A model generated the notes under the pieces. That model saw only the letters and a program-made list of their open reading frames with translations. It did not search any database and was not told where the DNA came from. A stretch of 64,000 nt of DNA, taken from the NCBI GenBank assembly GCA_015039465.1, contig MU130378.1, positions 2,629,219-2,693,218 of the forward strand. Reading direction: 5' to 3'. The translations under genes were made by a program, and so were the position numbers. Origin of the DNA: Phlegmacium glaucopus (lineage: Eukaryota; Basidiomycota; Agaricomycetes; Agaricales; Cortinariaceae). Positions 23,529 to 37,100 of this stretch are shown here, in pieces; the first letter of the stretch is position 1, and the number at the start of each line of letters is the position of its first letter.

Positions 23529-25405
23529 TCAATGCATACCCTGCTGCGTTGTGACCGAAGTCGACAACGGAGGAGACGACGTCGAAGATGATGACGACGA
23601 ATGAGGGGGCACATAATCCTTGTGCACGCGCAGATGCTGCACGAGGTTATCATGCCTGCTAAAATCCTTGCCACAGCCAGGGTATGGGCATCTATGAGCT
23701 ATATGCGCAAAAAAGAAGGTAAGTATATGCGCTTCAAAGAAATTTTAAAAAAGGATAGGAAAAAAACCTCACGTTTTTCGTAAGTATGTATACTCCTCAC
23801 ATGCCTCTTCAGATGTTCCCCTCTAGCAAAACACTTGCCACATCCTTCCACTTCGCATAAATACATGCGTGCACTTTTTCCACCCACACTTTGGCGTTTC
23901 CTACCAGCACCACTAGCCGCGCTGCGTATATCTTCCAGCGAAGACATCGTAGGTACCCTTCGACCGCGCGATTTTTTGGTCAGATTGGGTACAGGAATAG
24001 GAACGGGGAGCGAAGAAGTACTGGAGCTAGGACCAGGTTGCGAACGCCGTCTATAACTACCAGAACTACGTTTCGTAATTGGCGAAGATTGTGGATAGGA
24101 AGCTACAGAAGGTGAAGGTGAAGAGGTGGTGGAGGTGGAATTGTACCTTTTGTGATTTTGGATAGATAGATGGTCGTAAGTCAACGACGATTGAGGTTGC
24201 TGCTGCCGATGGTGTTCAGCACATCCATGATTGTAAACCCCTGTGGAAGAATCGGCGTAAGGGTTATACCTGGCCGGCTGGGATCTCGGCCGTAAGCTTC
24301 TTCCTTCGCCTGCAATATATGCGAGGCCAGGATCACTGGTATACGACGACGGATGTACTGTCGCTTTTCGAGAACTCCTTATCTTCAACACAAAGTCGTC
24401 ATCGTCGTCTTCTTCTTCTGACTCCTCAGACTCCACCTCTTCAAAACTATCACCGCCTTCATCAGTCACCTTCACGTGCACGTGGGCATCGCCTTCGCTC
24501 TTCTCCACTTCCATGACCTCAGCACCAGTGACGTACTGCAGATGATATGGCTGCTCATCCCACTCGTCCTCTCCCTCTGCGTCTTCGTCTCCCACGGCAT
24601 CTTCCACAACGCCTCCAACGCCAACCATAACAGTCATTCCATCCATGTCCATATCTACCATCTCCAACTCGCTCTCTACCAGGCTGGACAAGGAACTTCG
24701 TCTGTCATCATGCCATCCTTCGTGTGCAAGCGATGCCTTCATGCTGTCTTGCTGTAGGGTCGAATGGCCAGTCGTTACTGCCGAACCAAAATGTGAGTCG
24801 CACCCCGCTATAGCGGCTTGATCTGTATAACCGGCAAGTGGAGATTGGGAATGACAGGAATTGGTGGTTGGAGCAACTTCTGCTGCGTGAACAGTGCCTC
24901 CGGAATAGGCCTGAGGGTGATAAGCGGTCTGCTGTTGGTGCTGTTGGTGCTGTTGGTGTAAGTGGGGGAATTGACGGTGCTGCAGGAACTGGGAAGAATG
25001 ATATGTCGATTGTTGAGAAATGGGAACTCCGGTGTGAAGTGGTGACAAAAGGGTTGGGTAAAGGCTAGCATGAGATGATACGAGGTGGTGCTGAGGTAAG
25101 TCGTAGTTTCTTGGTTGGTGGTAGCTCGGAAAGCCGCCTAGGTCCTCTTGTTTGATCCTCGGAGCATTGTGATCAGTGGAGGATGAGGCTAGAAAGGTAT
25201 GGTACTGCTGGGGGGGAGAGTGGGTGTAGAGGGAGTGGTGATTCCATTCGTTGGCGAAGACTAGCGGTGGTTGAGGACGGTGTTGGTGAGTAGGTTGTGG
25301 GATGGATTGTTTGAGGTCGTAATATGGACGAGGAATGATCCTGATGAGTTTTTGAGTATCATTTGGATAGTAGATATTGTCGTAGTCGTAGAGAGGAGGT
25401 TCCAT
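23529..25405 (-). CDS. C2H2 zinc-finger transcription factor, Msn2/Msn4-like
   Basis: The model has two exons, 25405-23773 and 23698-23529, with a 74-bp intron, giving 600 codons with a closed frame. The C-terminus carries two adjacent C2H2 fingers: YLCEVEGCGKCFARGEHLKR...H and RCPYPGCGKDFSRHDNLVQH. These have the xRGEHLKRHVRSIH and SRHDNLxQHxRxH helices typical of stress-type Msn2/Msn4/Seb1 factors that bind CCCCT-like elements. The intron separates the two fingers in the linker (YEK-PHRC). The N-terminal region is rich in His, Gln, Tyr and Pro with a run of QQH repeats. The middle has an acidic stretch (EEVESEESEEEDDDDD) that could activate transcription, followed by Ser/Arg-rich sequence before the fingers. 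I chose the internal Met (MEPPLYDYDNIYY) because the longer form would add a hydrophobic leader. The Msn2-like call is by finger sequence only. Confidence 0.85.
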
Positions 25406-28400
25406 GATAAGTGAAAAGAGAAGAGAAAGATGGAATTTAAGATCTGGAAAGGCATAGCAAGTATTATCCTTCACACAAGTTCAAAAAAGCCGACGATCTA
25501 CTGCAGGATCTGCAGATGTATTATCCATTGTCACGGGTAGTATTCCCCCCGCCTTTTCATTCTTTAATCAATAAATCTACAGATCTGCTCAAATTTTAAA
25601 TTCTCGCTTCATCACTTTTCCTTTCCCGGTCATGCAATCTCGGCCATCAATTTTGACTCGTTCACCGCACATGGCCGAACGGTCATATGAAATGTTGTCA
25701 CGCTCCAATTACCAGTTTAGATTGAACTCACACTAACTAGCATCAGCTTTACTGCATGTAAAGTAATGTCAGTGGTATATATGTCCACACCAACCGGGTC
25801 TCATACTTTAGCGCTGCTCCTCGAACTCGCAGCTGATGTTTTAGGCGCCGAATCAACGCCCAATGAACTTTTTTTCTCATTCTTCGTGCCAATAGAGTCA
25901 TAATGCGTCCACGACATCTAACTAATATACCTATACGAGCCAATTCATTCCAAATCAAAATTATCAAATGATGGGTGCGTTTATTAAGGATGTTCGAGCG
26001 GCCGGTTGCTATAAAATTCCGTGGTCCAGAGTCCCTGCCAGTGCACTTTTCTATACACTAATCACCATGTCCATGGCACCCATGACCACCTAAACCACTC
26101 TGAAACAGTAGATAACGAATATGAAAAAATCAATCATCAAGTTTGATGCTATTATAGTGTGTATAGCCAGGACCTCGTGGTCGATGCCTATAACCCCAGT
26201 ACCCGAAACCGAGATCACACTGGCTGTTATGCCACCCATCAGACATAATGCGAAATCGGAACGACTCGAACGAGTGGCCTCCGATATCTCGGGTCGTCCA
26301 CTTTCTTGATTTTTTTTTTCTCAAACGTTTCTCAATCCATGAATGTTGTACTGGCAGAGCAGGGGTGAATTAGCCAGCGGTCTTGTATCATACTGTAACT
26401 TATTATCCTTCACCAGAGCTAACCACCTTTCTCTTTTTTTGCAGGCTCACTTTCCGATCGCTTGTGATCCGTTCGCTTGTGATCCATTTTCAAGGATGAG
26501 CTTTCTCTGCTCAAGGCTTCATGTTTTCCACGTTCATATTACAAGCCTCAACCCTTTTTTTTGACTTGTCCTTCCTTCGTCGTCATAACAGCTTCTACCT
26601 CCTTGTAGGGAACGCTGAAAAGCTTCCAATAGGCCTGGCACCGCCTTATATTTTTGGAACGTGTCTACTGTGACATGGGAACGCGAAGATAAGCTATACT
26701 TCACATCATGTCGTTTCCTTTGACTGTATATGTACAGGGCCGGTATAATATCCTACCAACCTAGCATCAATTTTTAAACCCGCACTCGCCCGCTCCTTCT
26801 ACATACGTACTGGCAAGCGCAGCAACGTCAATAATACCATGCTATTCCGGCCTCGTACAGCCTCGTACACGTCCAGAGAATAAGACAAAACAGCAACATC
26901 CAGGTTCCATATTCGCCGCTTTAACCCAATATATTGAAACAACAGTTTCCCTTGTTGATAATGACATCTCAAACGATCGCGATTCCCTGAGGAACCGTGT
27001 TTAACACATGAATAAGTTGTGTCACTCGTTTTGAGTTTTGACAAGGACCCTGTGACTCCCTGCGAGCGCTTTACCTTAAATGTTTAAGATTGTACAAGCC
27101 ATGGCTAGCAGCCACACGCATTTCTTGGTGTAAAAGGACTCCCGAAGTGTCCACAATCATAATTAAATCTTCCTCCCAAAAATCTATAGTAGACTCTAGG
27201 CATCTAAATAGGCTCCTACCCACCACGTGCGTACATGAATTCTGTAGGTGCCCATCAAACCCTTCCTCTTTCAGGGTTTTTGATGGGACATCAGACCGAC
27301 GCAGGATATCGTATGTAATATGTGCATTTCTATAGACCATGGGGAGTTTGGCGCGTGATTCGACTAGCACTTTTTTGCCCATCCCCATCGAAACGTGCTG
27401 TATAATACTAACCATGGCCTCCTCTTTACTGATCCGGCGTAGATGGTCAAAAAAAAAGAATCTAACGTTAAAATCAGGGTTTTGATCAAATCAAATAATG
27501 GATTCGATGGCTAGGTAGGTAGTATGACGCCAGCCCGTCTTGAGCCAATGAGCTCTCTTGGTCATAGCTATCTCCTCCTCCACCTAATCAAGTCGAGCTC
27601 TATCTTCGTATATGGTAGACATCGTACTTTTGCAAGCGTTGGGCCGGCGTACGTGTACTTAGGTGGAATGATCAGTTGTGTATATTGAAGTTGGTCCAAA
27701 GAGTCGGTCCGAAATTCCTGAACCCCATCAAGGTTGCCTTTCGTCGGAACTTCTCGCTCAGAAAAATCGCTCATAGGCCTTCGTCCTTGCTTTTTCCTAA
27801 AGTGGACTCGACTGGGTCCCGTAGAAGTGGAAGCGGAAATATGGAAGGAGGGTACAAGCTTGCGCCTTTTGGTCTTCCCGTCTGCCCTTAAGTTTACTCA
27901 CATATATGTCACGATTCCTTCTTTCTTCTGTCTCGGTGTTCGCAAATTATAATAATGCCACCGCAGGACGCAAGTCTCTCATAAAATTTTGAACTCTTGT
28001 CATACAATGACTCCACAATCAAGTCAAAATAAAATACGAGTAGCCCAGGTGACGTTATGTATAGTCCATCAATCGGCCGCCCGCACGCCACTGCGAAATA
28101 TTATACCTTTACTTGTTCTGCCCTGGCCTGACCCTATTTCCAGTGTACCCATCGCCAATGTTCTCATGGAACTAGGCAAAGAACACGCCCGATTTGAAGG
28201 CAAAAAGACCTCTTCATTTTTCATTCACTGACACGAGCTTCATAGGATGCTTTCTTTTGGATAAAACCCTCTTGCTTCTAATTCTCTTTCAAATTAGCTC
28301 CAGAACATACCAGCTTAAATTAAAAAAAATTGTTTTCAAATATTAATCTCTCACTACCAAGGGTCCTTTTTTGTTAATTTTCATCCCGCCTTCTTTGTTT

Positions 28401-31400
28401 CAGCCACATTGTATTGGAACCAATCGGTTATATTAATTGAGATGATACGGCGAATGCCCATATGGTAATGGCGAAGCGTTGATTCAATGATATGGAAAGG
28501 ATAGATGAATTTGGACAATAAGTATATCCCCATCCGTAAGACTTTCGGAAAGGCTTGGGTTCTTCCCTAGAAGTACATACCCCCTCGCCCCCATTCGCAT
28601 CCGTCATTTAGCATCCAGAAAGTTCAAAGTATAGTAAGCATGGATTTTCAGTGTCTTTGTGTCGAACACACATGACTCAAATCTATTTATATCCATATTT
28701 TGGCAATCTTTCCCACGGATGTCGTTGGCGTGACATTGTCTCGAAGCTCGACGCATCTACCCAAACACTGCATTTCTGGTGGCCTGGCCCACTCAGGCGA
28801 TGGTTCGATCCAAGCCTATCAAAGCTCTGGGGCGTTCCTGGACTTGCTCTAGCCTTTTAGAACCCGGTTCTTGCCTGTTACCACTCCCCTCCGACCCCAA
28901 GTTCGAGGTTTTGTCCGAGTACTACGTACTCCGTCACGGATACATCTCAATTGTTGCTTGTCATTCTGTCGAGTCGAGGGTCTGTCCTTTGTCTAGATTT
29001 ATTTTAGGTTAATTTCAGGCCCTGGGAGCAAAGGAAACGTAAGAAAGGAAAGTAGAAGAGCTTGACTAGCTTAACTGAGTCAAAGAAATGAAACAAAAGA
29101 TATTATTGGAGCTGAAAATTCTCCCGCCACTGCTCCCAGGTTCTGATTTGGACCACCTGAATGGATACATACTGGTTTTTTGAACTCAGAATTAATTGAA
29201 GAAGCCTATTTTAGTTTCTCTCGTTCAAGTACCTTTGGAACCTCGGAAGGAGTTACTTGCGGTGGATCAACGCCTGGGACATTGTACGGTTACGGTGCCT
29301 ACTCTTATTTGCTACCTATCTCCCGGGAACTTGGAATCATTTCCATGGGGCTTCATCGTGTTCAAATTGGCATTGGCGAATCATTCATTTCATTCATTTT
29401 GACAAGACAATGGATGGGCTACTTGATTGCTGAACTGCGCATTTTACCTGGTGATGGTGGACGGCCGGGTAGAAGACTTGTCATGCATTTGGACTTCAAG
29501 GCAGGGTATGCTGTGCGGACCCTCTTCGTTTTACTCTAGGCCAGGTTCTATAGTGTTCAAAGTCCTCGGTTCAATTCACTTTGACCAGAACAAGACATTC
29601 CATGATGTAAGTGGATCATCGCATACTATGTACGTTGTAGCCTCACTGGCCACGCTTTAACATATACCCATCCCGCGTAAGTACAGCAGTCCATGGGACC
29701 AATCATACAACCTTAACGACCCGTTCATTATCATCTCCATTAGCCAAATACTTTGGAGGGACATGTAGGAAAAGCCAGAGTATGAGGTTATGTGGCATGA
29801 AGCTGAAGTAAGGGCCACGTCCACGTCCAAAGAAATTTGGGTTAACATTTTCAATTTGACGTTGGTTCAACCACGTTATCCGCATGCAAGCTTTGGATGG
29901 CTGACCACCATATTTTTCCTGTTCAAGTTAGTGCTTCTCGTAGGCTTTGCATACTCGACGTATCTCACTAGCTGAGCCATTGTTGCGTCATCGCTTCAAA
30001 GGATTCTCACATGCTGATCTGCTCTATACGTTTTTTCGTTCAGATTACGCTTAGTTGCGGATATACGGCCCCTCAATGCAAATCAGAGCGCTACTATCGC
30101 CTATTACCTCGCAAAGAATCAGATGAGCGACCAGATCGTGCAACGATTACGCATCTCATCGTAGTCAACCCGAATCTAATTTCCTCCTCACCCAATCTAA
30201 TCCATCGCGCCTTCCTTGACCATGCTTTACTACTTCTGTCCTTCTCTTTCTCACAGAGGCTTCGACCTCGAGGATAGCTTCGTTCTTACCTCATTCAGTC
30301 AATCTGCGCACAGTCGAAATAAGGCGCACTCGGAAGTTTTGAGTCACAGAGTCGAACAAAAAGATACCAAAAGATCCAACTGGCCACTTCCATGGGAACA
30401 GAATCTCTAGTTCGAATTCTGGAACAAACTATTCATACTACTAGTTCCATGGATGAGTGAATGCATACGTGAGTAATATTCTCAGTACTACATGCTTATA
30501 TGATGATAACCCCGACATGATATTTTTGCTCTTACGGCCTAGTTAAATTTTTTTCCTTCGAGCCTGAGGCTCAAACTGATCAGCGTGAACCCTGTTGCTT
30601 CCTCAATCCAGGATACTACGTATGTACATCTAACGTTACGCCACATTCAGGATCCTGACAACGTTACATGTACTTGAATTTTCTGGTGTAGTACGACGTT
30701 TGATTGACATTTGCTAACTCGATGTTTTTATTTTCTTCCGAAAGGGAACTTACGTACGTGTGTGAGTCACTGTGACTTCAACTTGTCACACTTGAATACA
30801 TACTCAGCAATAATAGGGTGCGTATAAAACTCCGACAACTACATATAACTTATATTAATAATATTGGTAGTTGTTGATTATATGAATTTGCTGTTAAAAG
30901 AACATGCCATTTAGTCGCCGCAACTTTTGGAAAATCGGCAGCTGCCAGCCGGCCGGGCAAAGACGAACACCGAAAATTAAAAAAAGTACCACCTGTCACT
31001 GTCACTGTCAGTCTCTGTCAATGTGTGCCCGACGCCGAAGTGGGCGAAAACTACGGAATCGACTCAGCTTCCGTAGATGACTCTAGTGTCAAAAAATGGT
31101 CCGAAGCCAAAAAAAACGTAAACCCGAAAGCGTTAGGCTTCAAGTTTAAAATTGAAAAACCGTACTTAAGAAAGTCCTTTTTTTTTGGGTTAAATATTTA
31201 CTAAATTTGGACCTATATCCCAAATTGGATTCGAAGAAATATGGATCCAACTATAGACGCTGACTAACACGTTCTGTGTCGCCTCCAGTTTCTTGATGGG
31301 CCGGTTTGTCTAGGTTTTTACAGTTTTCTAGACTAAAATATTCGCTCCGAGTCCCAGCTCCGGTAGGTACCGTTGGCGGGAACTATATGGCAGGATTTTG

Positions 31401-32339
31401 TCATCTGTCCATCAAACTTCACGAGTTTGCCGGATCTGAGTTTTAATTTGGCCGTCCGCTTTTGCGCATTCCCCTCAGTGACGGCAGGTATTTCGAAATT
31501 CCGTACCAGTTCTCTGCAGGAGGACGGGCGTTTTTCACTGACATAGGTATAGTGCTCCCGAGACTGCAACTATAAGAAAATTTGACAGCCAGAACTGGAC
31601 AATATGTACACTTGTCACTTCAAATTGCTGCTATTTCGGCTAGAATATTTGGGTCCAGAAGGCCCTTATGCCGCTTCCGCCATAAGGACTGATAAGTGCT
31701 GGTAGGAAACCTAGTGCCAGTTCCGTGAAATTTCTGTTACTTTTTGACTTATTTCTTGCGTTATTTGGGACTGTTACGAGCGCCTATTTTTTTTCTGGTT
31801 GCTCTCATCCACCTCATTCCCAGTGCCAATATCTGTATTGACTTGTAGGTACCTCATGTAAAGTACTGTCAAGAATTTAGACCTGTTTTGTCTTATTCTA
31901 TGACTCGAACTTGTTTCCACTGCATTCCATCGTCGCAGGCTCGCAGCACTCCAATATATCTTGTCTCAAAGCTGCTTATTTGCCATTGGCCCGGATGGCA
32001 CATATTTTATCCACAATAGGTTCAGATTTAAAACTTAACACTACCGCAGTCATATTACATCTATAGGAAAATAACCAATACTCTTACCCTTAACTTTCCC
32101 TGCATCGTGTACCATGGGTCGCGAGCACAGTATAAAATAATTAGTCGAAACACCTTCATTTATGTTCTAAGGATTGAACTGCCAATGCGCCGAAAGTACA
32201 ATTTTTGCCTGGAGCTGAGGTGTTTTGCAAGTGCGAAATAAATATGACAGAAACACCAAAGATATTAAGCCCATGTAGTAAAAAAAATAGGAAATAATAA
32301 CGACATTGGGAATGGACACGATCGGGGTGTGGCGCATGA

Positions 32340-32466
32340 ATTGTGGTCCGTAGCATCGCCAAAACTGCAATTTTCGAAGCAAATCTCCATCCGGTATGAC
32401 CAAAAATAATACTTGTTGTTGCCAAGTTTCAAGTTTGGAATGCCCTTACTATCCGTGTTGGCCATC
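32340..32466 (-). pseudogene. Possible copia gag N-terminal relic
   Basis: Read on the minus strand this encodes MANTDSKGIPNLKLGNN followed by YYFWSYRMEICFENCSF. The pattern IPxLxxGNNYxxWSYRMExxL resembles the start of copia-type Gag proteins. The similarity ends after about 40 residues and no other pol domain lies next to it. It is either a fragment of a retrotransposon or a chance match. Confidence 0.35.
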
Positions 32467-34048
32467 GCGACGGAAAATTCTGCTTCTAAATGAAGACTCC
32501 CGACTGCACTAAATAGCGCCTTCCATGGGCGACTAAGAGAGACAACTCCAGATGCACCGAGCTGACAGCTTTCCTGCATTGAATTGATGGCTTCAGGCAC
32601 CTAACTAGCGGCTCCCGAGACTGCCTTAGCTGATCACTTCGAGATAATAGCACAGGAATGCTCAAGGACGTCAGAATGCATATTTAGTACCTTCGTTTTT
32701 GGTCCATAATTCAATAACTTAAGCAGACCCTCGCCTTGAATAAGTAGAAAATAGAATTTGGAGTAGAAATACCGAAAAACCCTCATCTTTTCTGTGAAGG
32801 AAAGAGACCTCTTGAGAACTGAGCAATGAGCTGACGCAGCCGCTGTGTTGCCGATGGCGGAGTTTGGTCCTGAATCAGTCGCGGAAATCAAGAAGGCGAC
32901 AGGCAAAAGAAATTCCTGCCATATAGTTCCCGCCAACCTTAGGTAGGATCTGCTTTGCGGCGTCCGAATTTCAAGACACAGCCGCTTCGGCCCGGAAAGG
33001 CACGTGTAATAAGTTTTCGGACAGCGCTGTAAAACTCCATCCGATTCAACTCCTTCTGTAGGTTTTTTCTCGAGTGACCGGTAGGCCGAGAAATGTAATT
33101 AAGATCCAAATTGACCACAGCTTGATATCATCCTAGCTCATCTCTTCGGGAGCGAATTGAAGCCATCGCCAGCATAGATGTCGGTTTTATGGACCTGCTG
33201 CAAAATTTGATCTACCTCATTGGATATCGGACATCAAATTGAATGCCTCCAGCGCTTCTGTCCAGCGCCATAATGTAACCAGCGTCATATGCTTGAACTT
33301 GAAAGGCAATTAGTCGATCAAGTCGGCCAAACGTTTCAGGGACAGTCTACAGATCTCGCAAATCCAATGAATGGTGATGATTATATCAAAAGCGGTTCAC
33401 CAACTTGCTAATCTCTGACAATATATGATCGTCTGCTGCGGTCACTTGAAATACCTGCGCCTCCGACATCGATATCAATTTTTGACATAATCATATTTGA
33501 ATCATTTAAGATAATAGGTACATTATTGCGTTATTCACGGAGAATGGAACATGAAAATCCTCTGGAAAGCCAAGAAACTGCTTGCAATCCCCCTCGGCGG
33601 GATTTATAATCCCTTTGTCGGATTTGTAACTTAAGCCTGTCGTTGGGTAAACCGATTTGAATCGGAGCCATCCAATTAACCGATTTTCCCCGCAGATCCT
33701 TTAAGCAGTGACATTGACTGTTAATTTCGAGAATCAGGAAGATATGGATCTCTGTTGATTGGGCTAACGGTAAGAAATATAAAAACCGACGATCTTCGTT
33801 GGAAAACGTTGTGAATAGCCATGAACGGCTGCGATCCCTTGCATTTCTGCTGGACGCTCATGGGTTATGACAAGTATGGGTTATGACAGAGTCAACTGTA
33901 ATTAGTTACTTAGTAACAACTGTAAATTATACACGGAAAAGTTCTTGTTTGAACCGCCTGTATTGCATCGGAGTTGGTAGTTATTAATAAAAATACTGAA
34001 AACTCCGAATTTAATCCGAGCCCAGGCGAATTGAAGGACGCGTGTAGA

Positions 34049-34156
34049 TGTTGATGAAGCGCTGGAGGAAGCGCTGGATAAAAGAAATTATTGCTGTGAG
34101 ACGCAGCGGCCCTGAAACCCAAGTTGATGAAGCGCTTGATGAAGCGCTGGACTAAA
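34049..34156. repeat. Clustered gatgaagcgct repeats
   Basis: The motif gatgaagcgctggaggaagcgctgg occurs at about 34051-34075. Then ttgatgaagcgcttgatgaagcgctgg occurs at about 34121-34150, with a 50-bp unrelated spacer between them. Units of roughly 13-15 bp are partly tandem. No function is apparent. Confidence 0.55.
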
Positions 34157-37100
34157 AGACTCTGCCCAATGACTGAGCACATACATATCTGGGTCCCAGG
34201 TTCCTGGAACCTCCGTTTGAAGGGGGGAGTTTTGACATGCAGTCAAATATCAAGTTCTAACTCTTTAAGAACATCATTTACTCCAAATTACTCGTTCGCA
34301 ACGTTTGTGGTCCGTTATATCGAAGGTTGATCGAGGGTTAAAAAACAAAGTCACCTATACCTTTCCAGACTGAAGTCTGAGAAATTGATATTTTGCAACA
34401 GTAGGCGCTCGAATATAATCTCACCAGTATTCAAGTTATAAATACCAGTAACAAGCGCTCAACACGAATGATTTTCCCATGGCTTCCGACTCGCTTCCAT
34501 AGCTGACTTGAGAAACGCGCCTATTGCGATCGCTTTTGAGATTTTTTTTCAATGCCGACTACATGAATCAAACCACTGGTCTACTAAGATTGAATTAGAG
34601 TACATCATGTCTCAAGTTATCAACTCCGAGCCATGCGTGTATCCAAGTTGACTCAAACGCGCGATGGTCGAAGCATGCAAAACAAAACATTGAACAGGAA
34701 TATAATAAATAAATGGAAGGTATACTATTCGAGGTAAATATTCTCACATAGATTTTTAACAGACAAAGGCCTTGGCATCTGATAGTACCGAATGAGTTAG
34801 TACACGACCTCGCCACATTTTTGTCTGTGATCGAACCATAACACGATTATAGCTCCTAGTAGGGTACGTGTATATTAAAGAAGGCCAACGAGGACGGACA
34901 CTGAGCAAGCCGCTGTGAGCGGTGAGGTTTCGTAGCGGAAATGACAATATTAATAGTTTGCTCATCCCAAGTCACGATGTGAATCTTATCACCCGAGTCA
35001 TTCAACGTTCCGTGGAGCCTGAGGTCGCACATTTTCTAGCTCCATGATCTAATTAAACCTGTTAACTAGATCGATCCAAGAATCTCCAAAGCAGAGAGTT
35101 GAGCTCAGAATAATGATACTACAACAGTGTAACAACACCATCACGCTGGACTTCGGAAGCCATGTAAACAGCGTGGAACCTTGCTACCACTGCCTCCCAG
35201 CGAATCTGATTCGTAAAAGCACAACTGTGCAAGACTACTGAAGTTCTACATTAAAGCTCCATGATGATGGATCAAACTCTATCCCCCGTTATTCGTGACA
35301 TTTCAGAGAAACACGTAAGAGAATATCCAAGTCAGGGTGGTAGAGAGTATTTCAGGTAGACTGCGCAGATAGGCCATTGCACATGAACATCAAACTTCGC
35401 AAACCTATGAGTATCCTTCGTGCTACACCAAGTACTTACGACATTAGGCTATTTAGATGTCTTGTCCCAAGGAAATTTACAGCCTCAGCATAATATCTTG
35501 GCTGTCTTGGGTTGAGTTAAAACAGTCAGAGCGCAGAAACGCATAGAATTGACAACTTGTGGGAGATGACCCGGAGCAAATCGAGGACTAAGGCTGTGGC
35601 CAGCCATCCCCTTTGTCTCTTGCATCCATATGGGTAGATCCTTTTGTTCAGCTCAAGCTTACTATGCCCCGACGGCGGCCGATGAGAAAGCACTGACTGG
35701 CGAATTTCAATAGCCCGTGATTCGATTGAAGTACGTCCAGTGGTAGAGAGTCTGGTAAACAAGAGATGCAAAATTAGACCAAAGGTTTGCTGATGATATA
35801 GATTTAGTATATAGAACCCATTTTTTCGGCCTCATGGTACTGCGGAACTGTCATCTCAAGTTAGTACACTCACCGACAAGTCTATATCGATCTCGGCCAT
35901 ACACTGCCAATTATCTCGAATGAGAATCAATAGAGGCGGCCGGTTCTTCATCACATGTAGGTCGATGATGCCGGAGTGGTTTACCCCAGGGCTGTGTTTG
36001 CAGGCCCTCCACTGTGATATACGAACGGGTCTTGGAAACTGGTGTGATAAGATCAGCTAAGAACTTGACGAAAGCGGCGCACTATCTCAAGGGCGAATCA
36101 CGGAGATAGATACCTTATCTCCTACTTATTAGGTTGAAAGAAAAGGCGGATATAGAGCTGATGGAGTTTGAGGTCCGATTCCGTGTGTTCCGAGTCGAGT
36201 CAGGAAAGTAGGTATGAAGAGATTGATGTTTTCTCTCAAGTAGTACATCTGTTTTGTTCCATTTCAATGCCTTCTCGCCCAAGATGAAGTATATATAGGC
36301 TTCAATATACATTGAGCAGTAACCAAGACCCAATACAAAAAAGTACGGCGAACCGATAATAAAGTACCCCATGACTTTTGCGACAGTCCCTTAGTTTCCT
36401 TGTGACTAGTTATACTTGGCGGTATATGGATGATAGTGAACTCTTGAATGAATTTAGTCATCGACAAGAGCGGTACTGGACCTTGAGAATATAATGCCTG
36501 TTTTAGAACGCAGGAAACAAGGAATAAATACTCAATGCAGTCGATTTTCCCTAAAGGTCATATATGGCCAACTATGAGTCTACTTGCCATCCAGAGGTAT
36601 CCAACAATGAGAGAGTTATGTACAAGCTAAACTTGAACTGGGCCATAGATAACGCCACAGATAACCATTCAGCGTTACAACCGTGATATGAGATTTTGGC
36701 CAGAGTGTAACATTCAAACCCAGTCAAAAGAATGTGGTCGACTGAGCCGCAAGACCTGAAGCTGAAGACCTGATTAAGACCGAATACTATGAACAAAGGC
36801 TCTAGGGCATCAGGCGTCAAGTGAGTTCACTGAAAACATCGTCTTTGTCAATAGCGGCTCTGAGTGCTGTACGATATGATAACAATCGCAACGTTTCCCT
36901 CTCGCGTTATCCGGAATGTCAGACAAAAGGAAATTTCCGAGCGCTGGCCTAATGAGATAACGATTAAGTGTCACAAGGAACAAGGACAGCTGGCCCAGTT
37001 CATATTCGCTCCAAGTCCACCTTATTGTGGAAGACATATATCTCCGACAAGATGAGTTGAGAGGCCACTGTGCGTTCAAAACAAGACTGCAAATGTGATA

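Noticed and set aside
25406..25474. Longer N-terminus for the Msn2-like factor (MKDNTCYAFPDLK)
   Set aside because: It would add a hydrophobic leader that is unusual for a transcription factor; the internal Met is preferred.
27071..27415. 114-aa minus-strand open frame
   Set aside because: No domain or neighbour exon; isolated in AT-rich sequence.
29180..29539. 119-aa open frame in the gene-poor region
   Set aside because: No recognisable motif, no splice partners, and composition is not convincingly protein-like.
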